64,000 nucleotides of DNA from Bacillota bacterium (GCA_023459275.1 JAEWVC010000079.1:3466-67465); one strand, 5' to 3'; positions 26,542 through 34,827 are shown, counted from the stretch's first letter. Translations and numbers: made by a program. The notes: generated by a model not told the origin, from the letters alone.

Positions 26542-26769
26542 GGCCGTCAAAATTGTGCCTATTTTGACGGCGGCCCAGAGAAAGTGAAATTTCACTTTCT
26601 CTGGTTTGCACTTTTCACCTGCGGCCTATGGCCGCGGACGGTGAAAAGCGTAAGGAATGCTTGCTTCGCAAGCGCCCCGCGCGCCCGGCAAAGCCGGGCG
26701 ACACGATTTCAATTGAAGGGGCTCCGCCCCTTCAATGCATCCCCGAAAATTGGTCTGACTTTGTTGATG
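26542..26769. repeat. Multi-hairpin dispersed repeat, copy 1 (about 228 bp)
   Basis: This is about 92% identical to 53091-53318 (I count about 17 differences). Internal palindromes in order: GCCGTCAAAA with TTTTGACGGC; a perfect 30-bp palindrome centred on AAATTT at 26573-26602; TTTTCACC with GGTGAAAA enclosing CGGCCTATGGCCG; GCTTGCTTCGCAAGC; CCCGGCAAAGCCGGG; and TTGAAGGGGC with GCCCCTTCAA. Short open frames across it are by-products of the palindromes. Both copies sit at the 3' end of a plus-strand operon, just before a terminator. Confidence 0.85.
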
Positions 26770-26776
26770 GTCTGAA

Positions 26777-26817
26777 CTGCCTTGCCGGGGGAATGCAACC
26801 GGCAAGGCAGCTTTTAT
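26777..26817 (+). terminator. Rho-independent terminator of the 12-gene operon (second copy of the hairpin)
   Basis: The stem CTGCCTTGCCG (26777-26787) pairs with CGGCAAGGCAG (26800-26810) and is followed by CTTTTATTT. It shares its stem and half of its loop (ATGCAAC) with 26502-26539. The convergent minus-strand gene ends at 26824, and the same stem may also serve that side. Confidence 0.7.
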
Positions 26818-26823
26818 TTATGT

Positions 26824-28164
26824 TCAGGGGCGAATGAATTTCATGGTCCGCTCCGCCAGCATATCCACATCCACCGCCTGGTAATCCTGTATGGAGGTGG
26901 CAACCTTCCCGCCAAAGGGCGTATACCACTCCTCCCGTATATTGCTGTACCCCGTCATCATCCCCAGGACCGACCCCACCGTCGCGCCGTTGCAATCGGT
27001 ATCGAAAGCGGCTTCCACCGCAAGGCACATGCTCTTTCCCAGGTCGCCTTTCCCGCAGAGCAGCGCCATGGTCACGATCATGGCATTGGAATTGGTATAG
27101 CACCAGTCAAAGCTGTTGTGGTCGTCAAACAGGCGGTGGATGTTCCCAACCATCTCCTTGGCGGTAAGGCCCTGGTCATCCCAGGCCAGCACCTGTTTGA
27201 CGTCCGCCTGAAGCCGGGAAGCCTCGGGGATTTCAAGGAGGCCGGCCAGGATCACCTGGCGCACATCCTTAACACAGGCGGCGGCCGCCAGCATGGCCGC
27301 GATATACATTTCCCCGTAGATGCCGTTTTTCACATGGGAGATGCTCGCGTCCCGCCAGGCCATGCGGGCCGCCTCCTTTGGGTTGCCGGGATTGATGTAC
27401 CCAAAGAAGTCGCCCCGGATCTGGGCGCCGATAAACTCCCTGTAAGGATTCTCATATGCCGCCGTATCGGGCGGCAGCAGCCCCAGCAGCGCATTGCGGT
27501 ACGCCACCCTTTCCGCGGTGCAGGTGGAGAAAACGGGAATCCAGCGGAGCCAGCCTTCCAGCACATTTGCGGGCGTAAAATCCCTGCCGTAGGTTTCCAC
27601 AAGCTTCAGGGCAAATACGGTGTAATCGGTATCGTCATCCCTGGGGGCGATGCCACCGATGGTGTCTCCCAGCCATCCCTTTGCGTGGTCAGGAAGCGCA
27701 TCGTACGTTTCCTTGGGAAGGTCCTTTTTGAAAACATACCTGTCCATGGGATCGTTGCCGGAAGCGCGCAAAAGCGGCCAGATGTGCTCGCGGCCATACA
27801 GCCCTTCCAACGGCTTGCCAAGCAGGCAGCCGGCGATGCGCCCCGTCCATGCGCCCTTGACCCTGTCCGCCAGTATAGCCGGGCCGGGCAAGGGCAAAGC
27901 CTCCTGCGTTTGCTTCGGCAGCGCCTTTTGAATGGCGCTCCAACCGGATGGCTCCCGATAGGGATAGTCCGCCCGCATGGGCGCCGACAGCACCATCCCG
28001 CCCAAAACCTTGGCGGCGGCGGCCATATCCCTTTCCATCGCCTGCTTCTGCATTTGCATGCATTCCGCCTTGTATCCCGCCACATCGCGGCCTTCCCGGT
28101 AGGACTGCTCCCATTCTACATCCAGCGCCTGGCCGTACTTCAGCCACGTCAATTCCTCAATCAT
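26824..28164 (-). CDS. ADP-ribosylglycohydrolase-family protein
   Basis: This 446-aa protein starts at the ATG at 28164, preceded by AAGGAGCAACGAAA; a longer frame begins 15 codons upstream without a site. The catalytic domain (about 95-440) carries the two paired-metal motifs of the ARH fold: GGIAPRDDDTDYT and, near the C-terminus, FDTDCNGATVGSVLGMM. The family hydrolyses ADP-ribosyl or nucleoside-ribosyl N- and O-glycosidic bonds. Members in sugar-utilisation loci are thought to cleave other ribosyl-like or glycosidic substrates. It is the second gene of a pair behind a Gfo/Idh/MocA dehydrogenase (61-nt gap). No signal peptide is present. Substrate unknown. Confidence 0.8.
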   Translation of the reverse strand: MIEELTWLKYGQALDVEWEQSYREGRDVAGYKAECMQMQKQAMERDMAAAAKVLGGMVLSAPMRADYPYREPSGWSAIQKALPKQTQEALPLPGPAILADRVKGAWTGRIAGCLLGKPLEGLYGREHIWPLLRASGNDPMDRYVFKKDLPKETYDALPDHAKGWLGDTIGGIAPRDDDTDYTVFALKLVETYGRDFTPANVLEGWLRWIPVFSTCTAERVAYRNALLGLLPPDTAAYENPYREFIGAQIRGDFFGYINPGNPKEAARMAWRDASISHVKNGIYGEMYIAAMLAAAACVKDVRQVILAGLLEIPEASRLQADVKQVLAWDDQGLTAKEMVGNIHRLFDDHNSFDWCYTNSNAMIVTMALLCGKGDLGKSMCLAVEAAFDTDCNGATVGSVLGMMTGYSNIREEWYTPFGGKVATSIQDYQAVDVDMLAERTMKFIRP

Positions 28165-28225
28165 TTTCGTTGCTCCTTTTTTTGGCAGGCTTTTGAAGAG
28201 CCGTATCAACAGTTCCTTTTGTAAA

Positions 28226-29269
28226 CTATTCTTGCGGCAGGAGCTTGACTTCCACAGGCATCCTTGTCCTGGCCGACTCCATGATGGCCAGCAGCGTAAG
28301 GGTGGTGTTGGCCGCGTCCTGAAGGCTGATCAGGGAGGGTTTCCCGTCGATCAGCCTGTCCACAAAATAACGGATGCTCTGATAGCTGAAGCCTGCCGCC
28401 TGCCCGTGGATGAAGTGCTTTACCAGCACATCGGGATGGTCGCAGGCGTTTTCGGTAAAGCGCTCAATAAGCTGGCTGTTGGAAAGGTCCAGGTTGATCA
28501 TGCCCTTGGTGCCCATGATGTTGAACTTGATGTCGTTGATGCAGGGGTGCGTATCAGGGGTGATCCACCCGTTCTCCATCTGCGCCACGGCGCCGTTTTC
28601 AAATTCGAGGGTGGTCATGTATACATCTTCCACGTCGACCCCCATCCCGGACAAAATCCCCTTGCGGGATACGCAGTATACGCGCTTTACCTCGCTGGAC
28701 ATGATCCAGCGGAGCGTGTCCACGCTATGGGAACCCAAAAACCACAGGATGGAGGACTTGGCAGCCCAGGGGAGCATGGTGGTGGCCACGTAGCGGATGT
28801 CGTTCAGGCGGAAGTAGGCATGATAGGGCACCCCCAGCTCGCCTTCGTCAATGGCCTGTTTGGTCCTTACAAAGGGCGGCGAAAAGCGGTTGTGCAGATC
28901 CACCATGATGCGCACGCCCGTTTTTTTCGCGACGGCCATGATGTCTTCCACATCCTTGACGGTGGTGGCCAGGGGTTTTTCGCAAATGATGTCCTTGCCG
29001 TGCTCCGCGCAGGCGATGACCGGCTCCCTGTGCAAAAAATCAGGGGTAACGATGGCGGCAATGTCAAAAGGGCATTCCGCCAGCAGCTTGATGTGGTCAT
29101 TGTATACATGCTCCGGCGGAATGTGGAATTTTTCCGCCAACGCCCTTGCTTTTTCTTCATTCACATCGCAGACCCCGGCCAAATCCACATAGGGATGCTC
29201 CTGGTAAATGCTGGCGTGAGTCTGGCCCCAGATACCTGCGCCAATGATAGCGATCCGCTTTTTCCGCAT
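28226..29269 (-). CDS. Gfo/Idh/MocA-family NAD(P)-dependent sugar dehydrogenase
   Basis: This 347-aa protein has an N-terminal Rossmann fold with GAGIWG at about 10-15 and the family motif CEKPLATT near residue 95 (Lys important for catalysis). The C-terminal half has the alpha/beta domain of the family. The likely proton-relay His is in the VKRVYCVSRKG to HPCIND region, which I cannot pin down. Such enzymes oxidise or reduce cyclic sugars, inositols or anhydro-sugars. The start follows GGGGGGATGGATC. It has its own promoter at 29367-29395 and is cotranscribed with the ADP-ribosylglycohydrolase-like gene. Confidence 0.85.
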   Translation of the reverse strand: MRKKRIAIIGAGIWGQTHASIYQEHPYVDLAGVCDVNEEKARALAEKFHIPPEHVYNDHIKLLAECPFDIAAIVTPDFLHREPVIACAEHGKDIICEKPLATTVKDVEDIMAVAKKTGVRIMVDLHNRFSPPFVRTKQAIDEGELGVPYHAYFRLNDIRYVATTMLPWAAKSSILWFLGSHSVDTLRWIMSSEVKRVYCVSRKGILSGMGVDVEDVYMTTLEFENGAVAQMENGWITPDTHPCINDIKFNIMGTKGMINLDLSNSQLIERFTENACDHPDVLVKHFIHGQAAGFSYQSIRYFVDRLIDGKPSLISLQDAANTTLTLLAIMESARTRMPVEVKLLPQE

Positions 29270-29354
29270 GATCCATCCCCCCGGTACATACCGGCTGCGT
29301 TTTTGCTCTTTGCGACAAATTTGAAGAAATTATTTTAGTTTGCAAATTAAATAT

Positions 29355-29395
29355 CGCCGTGTCCTGATTGTATCAGAACACGGCGCATTTTGCAA
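29355..29395 (-). promoter_or_regulatory. Promoter with overlapping palindromic operator for the dehydrogenase/ADP-ribosylglycohydrolase pair
   Basis: On the minus strand, TTGCAA (29390-29395) and TACAAT (29367-29372) are 17 nt apart. A 31-bp near-perfect palindrome (29355-29385; CGCCGTGT-N-CTGAT with ATCAG-N-ACACGGCG, 13 of 14 arm positions paired) covers the -10 and most of the spacer. That is the geometry of a repressor operator. As RNA it could also act as the terminator of the upstream enolase operon, but no U-run follows. The regulator is not identifiable in the window. Confidence 0.65.
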
Positions 29396-29498
29396 GGCAT
29401 AAAGCATCCCTGCCGCAATCATTTTCCCTGCCGGCGCACGGTCTTACGGGAGAAGATATCCCTAAAACATTGACAGGCGCCGGGAGAATATCCCGGGA

Positions 29499-30605
29499 TC
29501 AAATCTCCTGTCCCCAAATCAGCCGCATGCCGAAGCCCGGCTGTTCGGGCACGGTCATCCGGCCGGCTTCCAGGGCGTATCCGGAAAAATCGACGCCCTC
29601 CGTTTCATCCACCACGCCCTCGATTGCCTCCATCAGGGGATAGCCCGCGGCAAAGGCCGCGGTGTAGTGGGTTTTGAGCTTGAATCCCCAGTTGTGGGGC
29701 GAGATCAGGGCGTTTTGGGCCTGGGCCCTTTTCATGGTCTCGCGCCATTTTGTAAAGCCCCAGCCCTGGATGTCCATCTGCAGCACATCCAGCAGCTTTT
29801 TTTCATGCAGGGAAAAGAGCAGCTCCTCATCCGGCCAGGATTCGCCGTCGGCGATCATCGTCCTGGGGGAACGTTTGGCCAGGTGCTCCTTGAGGACCGC
29901 GAAGTCCCGTTCGTTTTCCCGGAAGGGTTCCTCGATCCAGTACAGGCCGATATCCGCCACCTGGTCCACGTATTCCTTGATGGTATCCGGCGTGTACTGG
30001 TCGTTGCAGTCCACCATGATCCCGCATTCGGGGAAATACTCCTTTACCAGCCGGGTGACCTCGATATCCCGCTTGATGCCTTCCCTAAGGGGCATCCACT
30101 TGGGGCCGCGGCCGATCTTCAGCTTGAAAATGCGGTAGCCCAGGGCCCAGTCGGCACGGCATTCGTCAAGGATGGCTTTCAGCCCGCCGGGGCAGGAATC
30201 GGGGCTGATGTCATCCATCAGGATAGCCCCGTCGTAGCAGCGCACGGGATTTGATCCCCTGTTGCCAAGCATCCTGTACACAGGGGTACGCAGAATGACG
30301 CCGGCCAAATCATGCAGCGCAAAATCAAAGGGGGCAAGGGCCCCGCTCAATATGCCCGTGTCCGGGTGGATGAGTTCATCCACCCTTTTGTTAAGCACCA
30401 GGCTGTCCACAGACTTGTCCTGGCTGTAAAACGGCCCGGAAGTCAGGCCCCAGCCCATGGCGCCCTGGTCTGTGTACAGTACCTTGACCGCAAATTCGTC
30501 GCCGTAGGCGTGTTCCGCCCGGCGTGCGTTCTTGCCGTTCAGGCGGGTAAAGCGGTTGCGGATTTTGAGCGTTTGCACCCGGTCGATCACATGGTTTGAA
30601 AGCAT
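29499..30605 (-). CDS. Enolase-superfamily dehydratase/racemase (mandelate racemase subgroup)
   Basis: This 368-aa cytosolic enzyme has an N-terminal capping domain (about 1-125) and a modified TIM barrel. The metal and catalytic residues of the superfamily are visible in order: FKLKIGRG (KxK base), MVDCNDQY (metal Asp), WIEEPF (metal Glu), ADGESWPDE (third acidic position) and SPHNWG (catalytic His). Such enzymes abstract the alpha-proton of a sugar acid, giving dehydration or epimerisation. It is the last gene of the SBP-permease-permease operon, 19 nt after the permease, so its substrate is probably an imported sugar acid. Specificity cannot be read from sequence alone. Confidence 0.85.
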   Translation of the reverse strand: MLSNHVIDRVQTLKIRNRFTRLNGKNARRAEHAYGDEFAVKVLYTDQGAMGWGLTSGPFYSQDKSVDSLVLNKRVDELIHPDTGILSGALAPFDFALHDLAGVILRTPVYRMLGNRGSNPVRCYDGAILMDDISPDSCPGGLKAILDECRADWALGYRIFKLKIGRGPKWMPLREGIKRDIEVTRLVKEYFPECGIMVDCNDQYTPDTIKEYVDQVADIGLYWIEEPFRENERDFAVLKEHLAKRSPRTMIADGESWPDEELLFSLHEKKLLDVLQMDIQGWGFTKWRETMKRAQAQNALISPHNWGFKLKTHYTAAFAAGYPLMEAIEGVVDETEGVDFSGYALEAGRMTVPEQPGFGMRLIWGQEI

Positions 30606-30624
30606 AATGGATCCCTCCCCAAAA

Positions 30625-31473
30625 TCAGCCTTTCAGGCCGGAGGTGGCAATGCCCTCCACAAAATATTTTTGCAGGAACAAAAAGACAAGCACGCAGGGC
30701 AGCATCGCCACCACGGACATGGCCAGCACATTGGACCAGTCGATCCGCGAGGTGCCGTCGATGGCCATGCGCAGCCCCAGGGAAACCGTATACTTGGATA
30801 CGGAGGAAATGTAGATGTATTGGGCCATGAAATCATTCCATGTCCAGATAAACTGGAAGATGGCGGCGGAAATGATGGCCGGCTTGCACAGGGGCAGCAG
30901 CACATGGGTCAATACCCCCAGGGACCCGCAGCCGTCAATGGTGGCCGCTTCGTCCAACTCCGAGGGCAGGCCCCTAAAAAACTGCACGAACATGTAGATG
31001 AAGAAGGACGAGGTGGCAAACAGCGCGGGAATCCAGAAGGGGAAATAGGAATTGATCCACCCAAGGCTTGCGTACAGCAAATACCGCGGGATGATCAGCA
31101 CCGCGCCCGGGAGCATCATCAGCGCCATCATCAGGTTGAAAAAAAGCTTTTTGCCCGGGAATTCAAACCGGCTGAACCCGTAGGCGACAACAAGGCTGGA
31201 AAAAATGGTAAACAGCACCGAAGGCAGCGTCAGGGCGAAGGAGTTGAGGATAAACGTATAGAAAGCCGTATTCCCTACGCCCTTCCAGCCGTTGATGTAC
31301 CCGTCCAGGGTAAAGTGGTGCGGCAAAAGGTCCATGGAGGAGAAAATTTCGTTGCTCGTTTTGAAGGTGGCGAAAAAGATGTACACCAGCGGGAAGATCA
31401 GCACCAGGCCCAGCGCCGTCAAAAACAGGTAGTGGATCAGCCGCCATAGGGCAAGGCTGCGCTTTGCCTTCAT
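30625..31473 (-). CDS. CUT1 sugar ABC transporter permease (MalG-position)
   Basis: This 282-aa permease starts at the ATG at 31473, which overlaps the stop of the upstream permease (TGATG). The open frame extending further upstream lies inside that neighbour and is not used. It has six membrane segments, the EAA loop DEAATIDGCGSLGVLTHVLL, and the usual C-terminus GIATSGLKG. It forms the channel with the product of 31473-32390. Confidence 0.9.
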   Translation of the reverse strand: MKAKRSLALWRLIHYLFLTALGLVLIFPLVYIFFATFKTSNEIFSSMDLLPHHFTLDGYINGWKGVGNTAFYTFILNSFALTLPSVLFTIFSSLVVAYGFSRFEFPGKKLFFNLMMALMMLPGAVLIIPRYLLYASLGWINSYFPFWIPALFATSSFFIYMFVQFFRGLPSELDEAATIDGCGSLGVLTHVLLPLCKPAIISAAIFQFIWTWNDFMAQYIYISSVSKYTVSLGLRMAIDGTSRIDWSNVLAMSVVAMLPCVLVFLFLQKYFVEGIATSGLKG

Positions 31474-32390
31474 CAGCCGTCCCTCCCGTCGCTGTAATAT
31501 ACCCAATGCCGGGAAGTTAAGCGGAGGACGCCCGTTACCAGCAGGATCGCCGCAAACAGCACCCAGGACAGCGCGCTGGCATAGCCCATATGGAAATCGG
31601 TGAACGCCTCCCTGTACAGCTTGATGCCGTACAGGAACGTGGCGCGGTTGGGCCCGCCTCCCGTAAGGACAAAGGCGGTGGAAAATTCCTGGAAGCAGCT
31701 TACGGATTGCATGATCAGGTTGAACAGTACGATGGGCGAAATCATGGGCATCGTAATTTTGAAAAACGTGCGCAGCCTGCCGCTGCCGTCTATGCGGGCC
31801 GCCTCGTACAAATCCCTGGGTACGTTTTTCAGCGCCGCCAGGAACAGCACCATGGAGGACCCGAACTGCCAGATGGGAATGATGCTGATGGTCCACAGCG
31901 CTACCTTGGGGTTCCCCAGCCAATTGACGGCGGATAATCCCACCGATGCCAGGATGCCGTTGATCAGCCCCGTCTTTTGGAATAAAAAGCGCCAGACGAT
32001 GCTGATGGCCACGCTGGCCCCGAAGATGGACGGCAAATAGTACGCCGTCCTGAAAAAGTTGATGCCCTTCATTTCCACATTCAAGGTTATGGCGATAAGG
32101 AGCGCGAAGAGCACCCGGCCCGGCACAGCCACCAGCACATAATTGAGCGTTACCGAAGCCACCTTATAAAAATCCCGGTCCGCCGTAAACATGCGGATGT
32201 AATTGTCAAGCCCCACAAAGGCCGTTTTTGCGGCCATGCTTTTATCGGTAAACGACAGTATGAAGGAGTATACGAAAGGATACATTTGGAAAATCAGAAA
32301 TCCCGCCAGCCAGGGCAGGATATACATCAGGCCTTTATAGCGCTTAAGGCGTGCCCGTCCGCCCGGTGAATGAAGGGGAGTGGTGGCCAC
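31473..32390 (-). CDS. CUT1 sugar ABC transporter permease (MalF-position)
   Basis: This 305-aa permease has a basic N-terminus (MATTPLHSPGGRARLKRYKG) followed by the first membrane segment at residue 21 and five more. The EAA loop is YEAARIDGSGRLRTFFKITM. The TGGGPNRATFLYGIKLYREA stretch is characteristic of MalF-position CUT1 permeases. It lies 167 nt downstream of the SBP gene, with a hairpin in between. Confidence 0.9.
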   Translation of the reverse strand: MATTPLHSPGGRARLKRYKGLMYILPWLAGFLIFQMYPFVYSFILSFTDKSMAAKTAFVGLDNYIRMFTADRDFYKVASVTLNYVLVAVPGRVLFALLIAITLNVEMKGINFFRTAYYLPSIFGASVAISIVWRFLFQKTGLINGILASVGLSAVNWLGNPKVALWTISIIPIWQFGSSMVLFLAALKNVPRDLYEAARIDGSGRLRTFFKITMPMISPIVLFNLIMQSVSCFQEFSTAFVLTGGGPNRATFLYGIKLYREAFTDFHMGYASALSWVLFAAILLVTGVLRLTSRHWVYYSDGRDG

Positions 32391-32486
32391 GCTTACATTC
32401 CTCCCTTGCCAGAGAATGAGGCGCCTTTCAGGAGGCGGCTTTATACAACGCCGGGACGGTGCGCCCGCGCCGCCTCCCCATGGCGC

Positions 32487-32512
32487 GGCGAGAGGGCTTG
32501 CGCCCTCCCGCC
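32487..32512 (-). promoter_or_regulatory. Intercistronic hairpin after the SBP gene
   Basis: The minus-strand RNA forms a 10-bp stem (32487-32496 with 32503-32512, one G-U pair, 6-nt loop) about 46 nt after the SBP stop. There is no U-run. A second GC-rich inverted arm (GGCGGCGCGGGC) follows toward the permease. Likely mRNA-stabilising, as at the other SBP genes here. Confidence 0.55.
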
Positions 32513-32557
32513 CCAGGGATTAAACCAGGACAGCCGGCACCGCCTAAGGCGATGCGG

Positions 32558-33853
32558 TCAGTTTTGCTTTTCGGCGGCCTGCTTCAATTCCGCCACGCCC
32601 TCGGTCATCAGCTTCACGAATTCCGTGGCCGCCTGCTCCGTGGTGTAATCACCATAATACAGGCCGCTCAGGATGTCGTTTTCAATGGTCTCCAGCGTGG
32701 TGTTGGTGGAAACGATGTTCTGGCCCGCGCCGCCCTTGTGGGATGCCGCCCAGTCGGCCACGGCTTTCGTATCGGCCGGCAGCTTGCCCTGTTCCGTCAT
32801 ACGCGTCAAAGCAACCGCTGTGGAGGGCACGGAACGCACGAGCTCCAGGGTATCGATGGCGTCTATATTATTGAAGAAGAAATCGACGAACTTCAGCGCC
32901 TCCTCCATATTGGGGGACTTGGCGTTCACCGCCAGCATGTTGGTAGGCCTGAGCACGATGCCGGTGTTTTGCGCCTCATGGTCGCCGGGGGAGGGGATGG
33001 ACACCACCTGTCCTTCCGGCAGGGAGCCCTTCGCCGCCGCTTCGCCGGAGGAGAAGTCAAGGATCATCATCACTTTTTCCCCCAGCCATTCCGGGCTCTG
33101 GTAGGGGCCGTAAGTGCCGGTGGCAACGGTGTCCTCCAGGGGGACCAGCACACCCTCGGCATAGCACTTCTGCACGTATTCAAAGGCTTGCCTGGCGGCT
33201 TCGTAATCAAAGCCCAGGGTATAGTCCGCATTGACCAGGGGCTGCCCGGTGATGTTGAACATATAGGGCTCAAGGATGTAGCGGTTCACGGCGCCCACCG
33301 CCAGATAGGCTTCGCTGTCATAGGCCTTCAGTTTTTGGGCGTTTTCGATCAGCTCGTCCCAGGACATCTGCTTAAGCTCGATCCCCGCGGCATCCGCCAG
33401 CTTTTTGTTGGCGTAGACAATAGAGAAGTTCAGCCCCGTGGGCAGGCCGATAAGCTCGCCGCCGGGCGCGGACACGCCGGCCAGAAGGCCCTGGGGAAAG
33501 CCGCTCATATCCACGATGCTCTGCTTGCTAAAGTCCACAAAGTTGTCCATCTGGCCCCAGAAGGGCTGAAGGTACGCGTAGTCGATCTGCATGATATCCG
33601 GCGCCGAGTTGCCGGCCATTTGGGTGATCATCTTTTCCAGATACCCGTCAAAGCCGCCGTACTCGCCCTCAATATGCACGCCGGGGTTGAGGGCCTCGTA
33701 CATTTCGATCACCTTTAGCGTGGCCTCGTGGCGCTGGTCTCCTCCCCACCAGGAAAACCGCATGTTTACATCCGCCAGTCCGGATAGGGGCAGGGTCAGC
33801 ATCATCAGCGATGCCAAGAGGAAGCATAGCATTCTGGGAAACAGCCTTTTCAT
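32558..33853 (-). CDS. Extracellular solute-binding protein of sugar ABC transporter
   Basis: This 431-aa family-1 SBP starts at the ATG at 33853, which follows AAGGAGGAGAGTTATC; eight codons of open frame upstream are ignored. The signal peptide (about 1-27, LFPRMLCFLLASLMMLTLP, cleavage near SGLADV) has no lipobox in the usual place. The mature start VNMRFSWWGGDQRHEATLKV is the classic opening of CUT1 binding proteins. First gene of the operon with two permeases and an enolase-type dehydratase. It is divergent from the YesMN-type two-component genes at 34090-36625, its likely regulators. Confidence 0.92.
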   Translation of the reverse strand: MKRLFPRMLCFLLASLMMLTLPLSGLADVNMRFSWWGGDQRHEATLKVIEMYEALNPGVHIEGEYGGFDGYLEKMITQMAGNSAPDIMQIDYAYLQPFWGQMDNFVDFSKQSIVDMSGFPQGLLAGVSAPGGELIGLPTGLNFSIVYANKKLADAAGIELKQMSWDELIENAQKLKAYDSEAYLAVGAVNRYILEPYMFNITGQPLVNADYTLGFDYEAARQAFEYVQKCYAEGVLVPLEDTVATGTYGPYQSPEWLGEKVMMILDFSSGEAAAKGSLPEGQVVSIPSPGDHEAQNTGIVLRPTNMLAVNAKSPNMEEALKFVDFFFNNIDAIDTLELVRSVPSTAVALTRMTEQGKLPADTKAVADWAASHKGGAGQNIVSTNTTLETIENDILSGLYYGDYTTEQAATEFVKLMTEGVAELKQAAEKQN

Positions 33854-34089
33854 GATAACTCTCCTCCTTGCTTGCATTTAGGGCCCGGGTCCGTGTATGA
33901 TGAGCATACCATGTTTTTTGCGGCTTAGAAGGGTCAATTCTTTCCATGGGGGGATCATTTGTCAAGGAGGGGTTTCATTCCTTGATATAGGTATCATTTT
34001 TTTACCTTTGGAGGAAACCTTTCTTTCCATCCTTCCGGTTTTATGCTTAAATGATAACGACAATATGCGTAGAAAAGGGGGATGCCGCC

Positions 34090-34827
34090 ATGTATAAACT
34101 GATCCTGGCGGAGGATGATTACCAGATCCGCAATGGGCTGAGCAGGTTTTTTCCGTGGCGGCAGATTGGCTTTGAACTGACCGGTAGCTTTGAAAACGGC
34201 CGGCAGGCGCTGGAATATGCCCGGGACAACCATGTGGACGTGGTGCTCACGGATATCCGCATGCCGGTGATGGACGGGCTCACCCTGGCGGAAGCGTTGA
34301 AGGCGGAGCGCAATCCGGCCCTGGTGGTGGTCATCAGCGCCTACCGGGATTTTGAATACGCGCGCCGCGCCGTGAACCTGGGCATCCGGCACTACATGGT
34401 CAAATCCACCAAATATGACGAACTGATCGACGTTTTCAAAAACATCCGCCTGGAACTGGATCAGTCCCTGGCTCCGCCCCCTGTCTCCCATACACCCCAG
34501 GACGAGGATGCGGGCGACAGGATCATCGCGAAAATCACCCGCTATATCCTTGACAACATGGCGAACGCCAGCCTTCAGACGGCGGCGGCCCAGGTGAACC
34601 TGAACCCCGTGTACCTGAGCCGCTACTTCAAGGAAAAGACGGGCACCCACTTTGTGGATTATCTGATCAACGTCAAAATGAAACGGGCGGCGGAGCTGCT
34701 GCAGGCCAAGGACAACAAAATCGCGAAAATCAGCGAGACGGTAGGATATAGCAATGAAAAAAACTTCTCGCGTGCCTTTAAAAAGCACTTTGGCATCAGC
34801 CCGAACGAATACCGCAAGCTGGTTTAG
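34090..34827 (+). CDS. YesN-type response regulator (receiver plus AraC DNA-binding domain)
   Basis: This 245-aa protein starts at the ATG at 34090, preceded by AGGGGG. The receiver domain (1-120) has acidic residues E8-D9-D10, phospho-acceptor D55 in VVLTDIRMP and Lys near 104 (VKSTKYDEL). The AraC-type double helix-turn-helix spans about 140-245 (IAKISETVGYSNEKNFSRAF). Unusually for YesN, the long middle linker is missing, so it is half the length of the other response regulator at 41691. It overlaps the kinase gene by 74 nt. Probable target is the divergent SBP operon (29499-33853). Confidence 0.9.
   Translation: MYKLILAEDDYQIRNGLSRFFPWRQIGFELTGSFENGRQALEYARDNHVDVVLTDIRMPVMDGLTLAEALKAERNPALVVVISAYRDFEYARRAVNLGIRHYMVKSTKYDELIDVFKNIRLELDQSLAPPPVSHTPQDEDAGDRIIAKITRYILDNMANASLQTAAAQVNLNPVYLSRYFKEKTGTHFVDYLINVKMKRAAELLQAKDNKIAKISETVGYSNEKNFSRAFKKHFGISPNEYRKLV

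Noticed and set aside
26628..26837. Short open frames within repeat copy 1 (and matching ones in copy 2)
   Set aside because: They translate the palindromes themselves; peptides from both strands look alike in style and no ribosome binding site is present.
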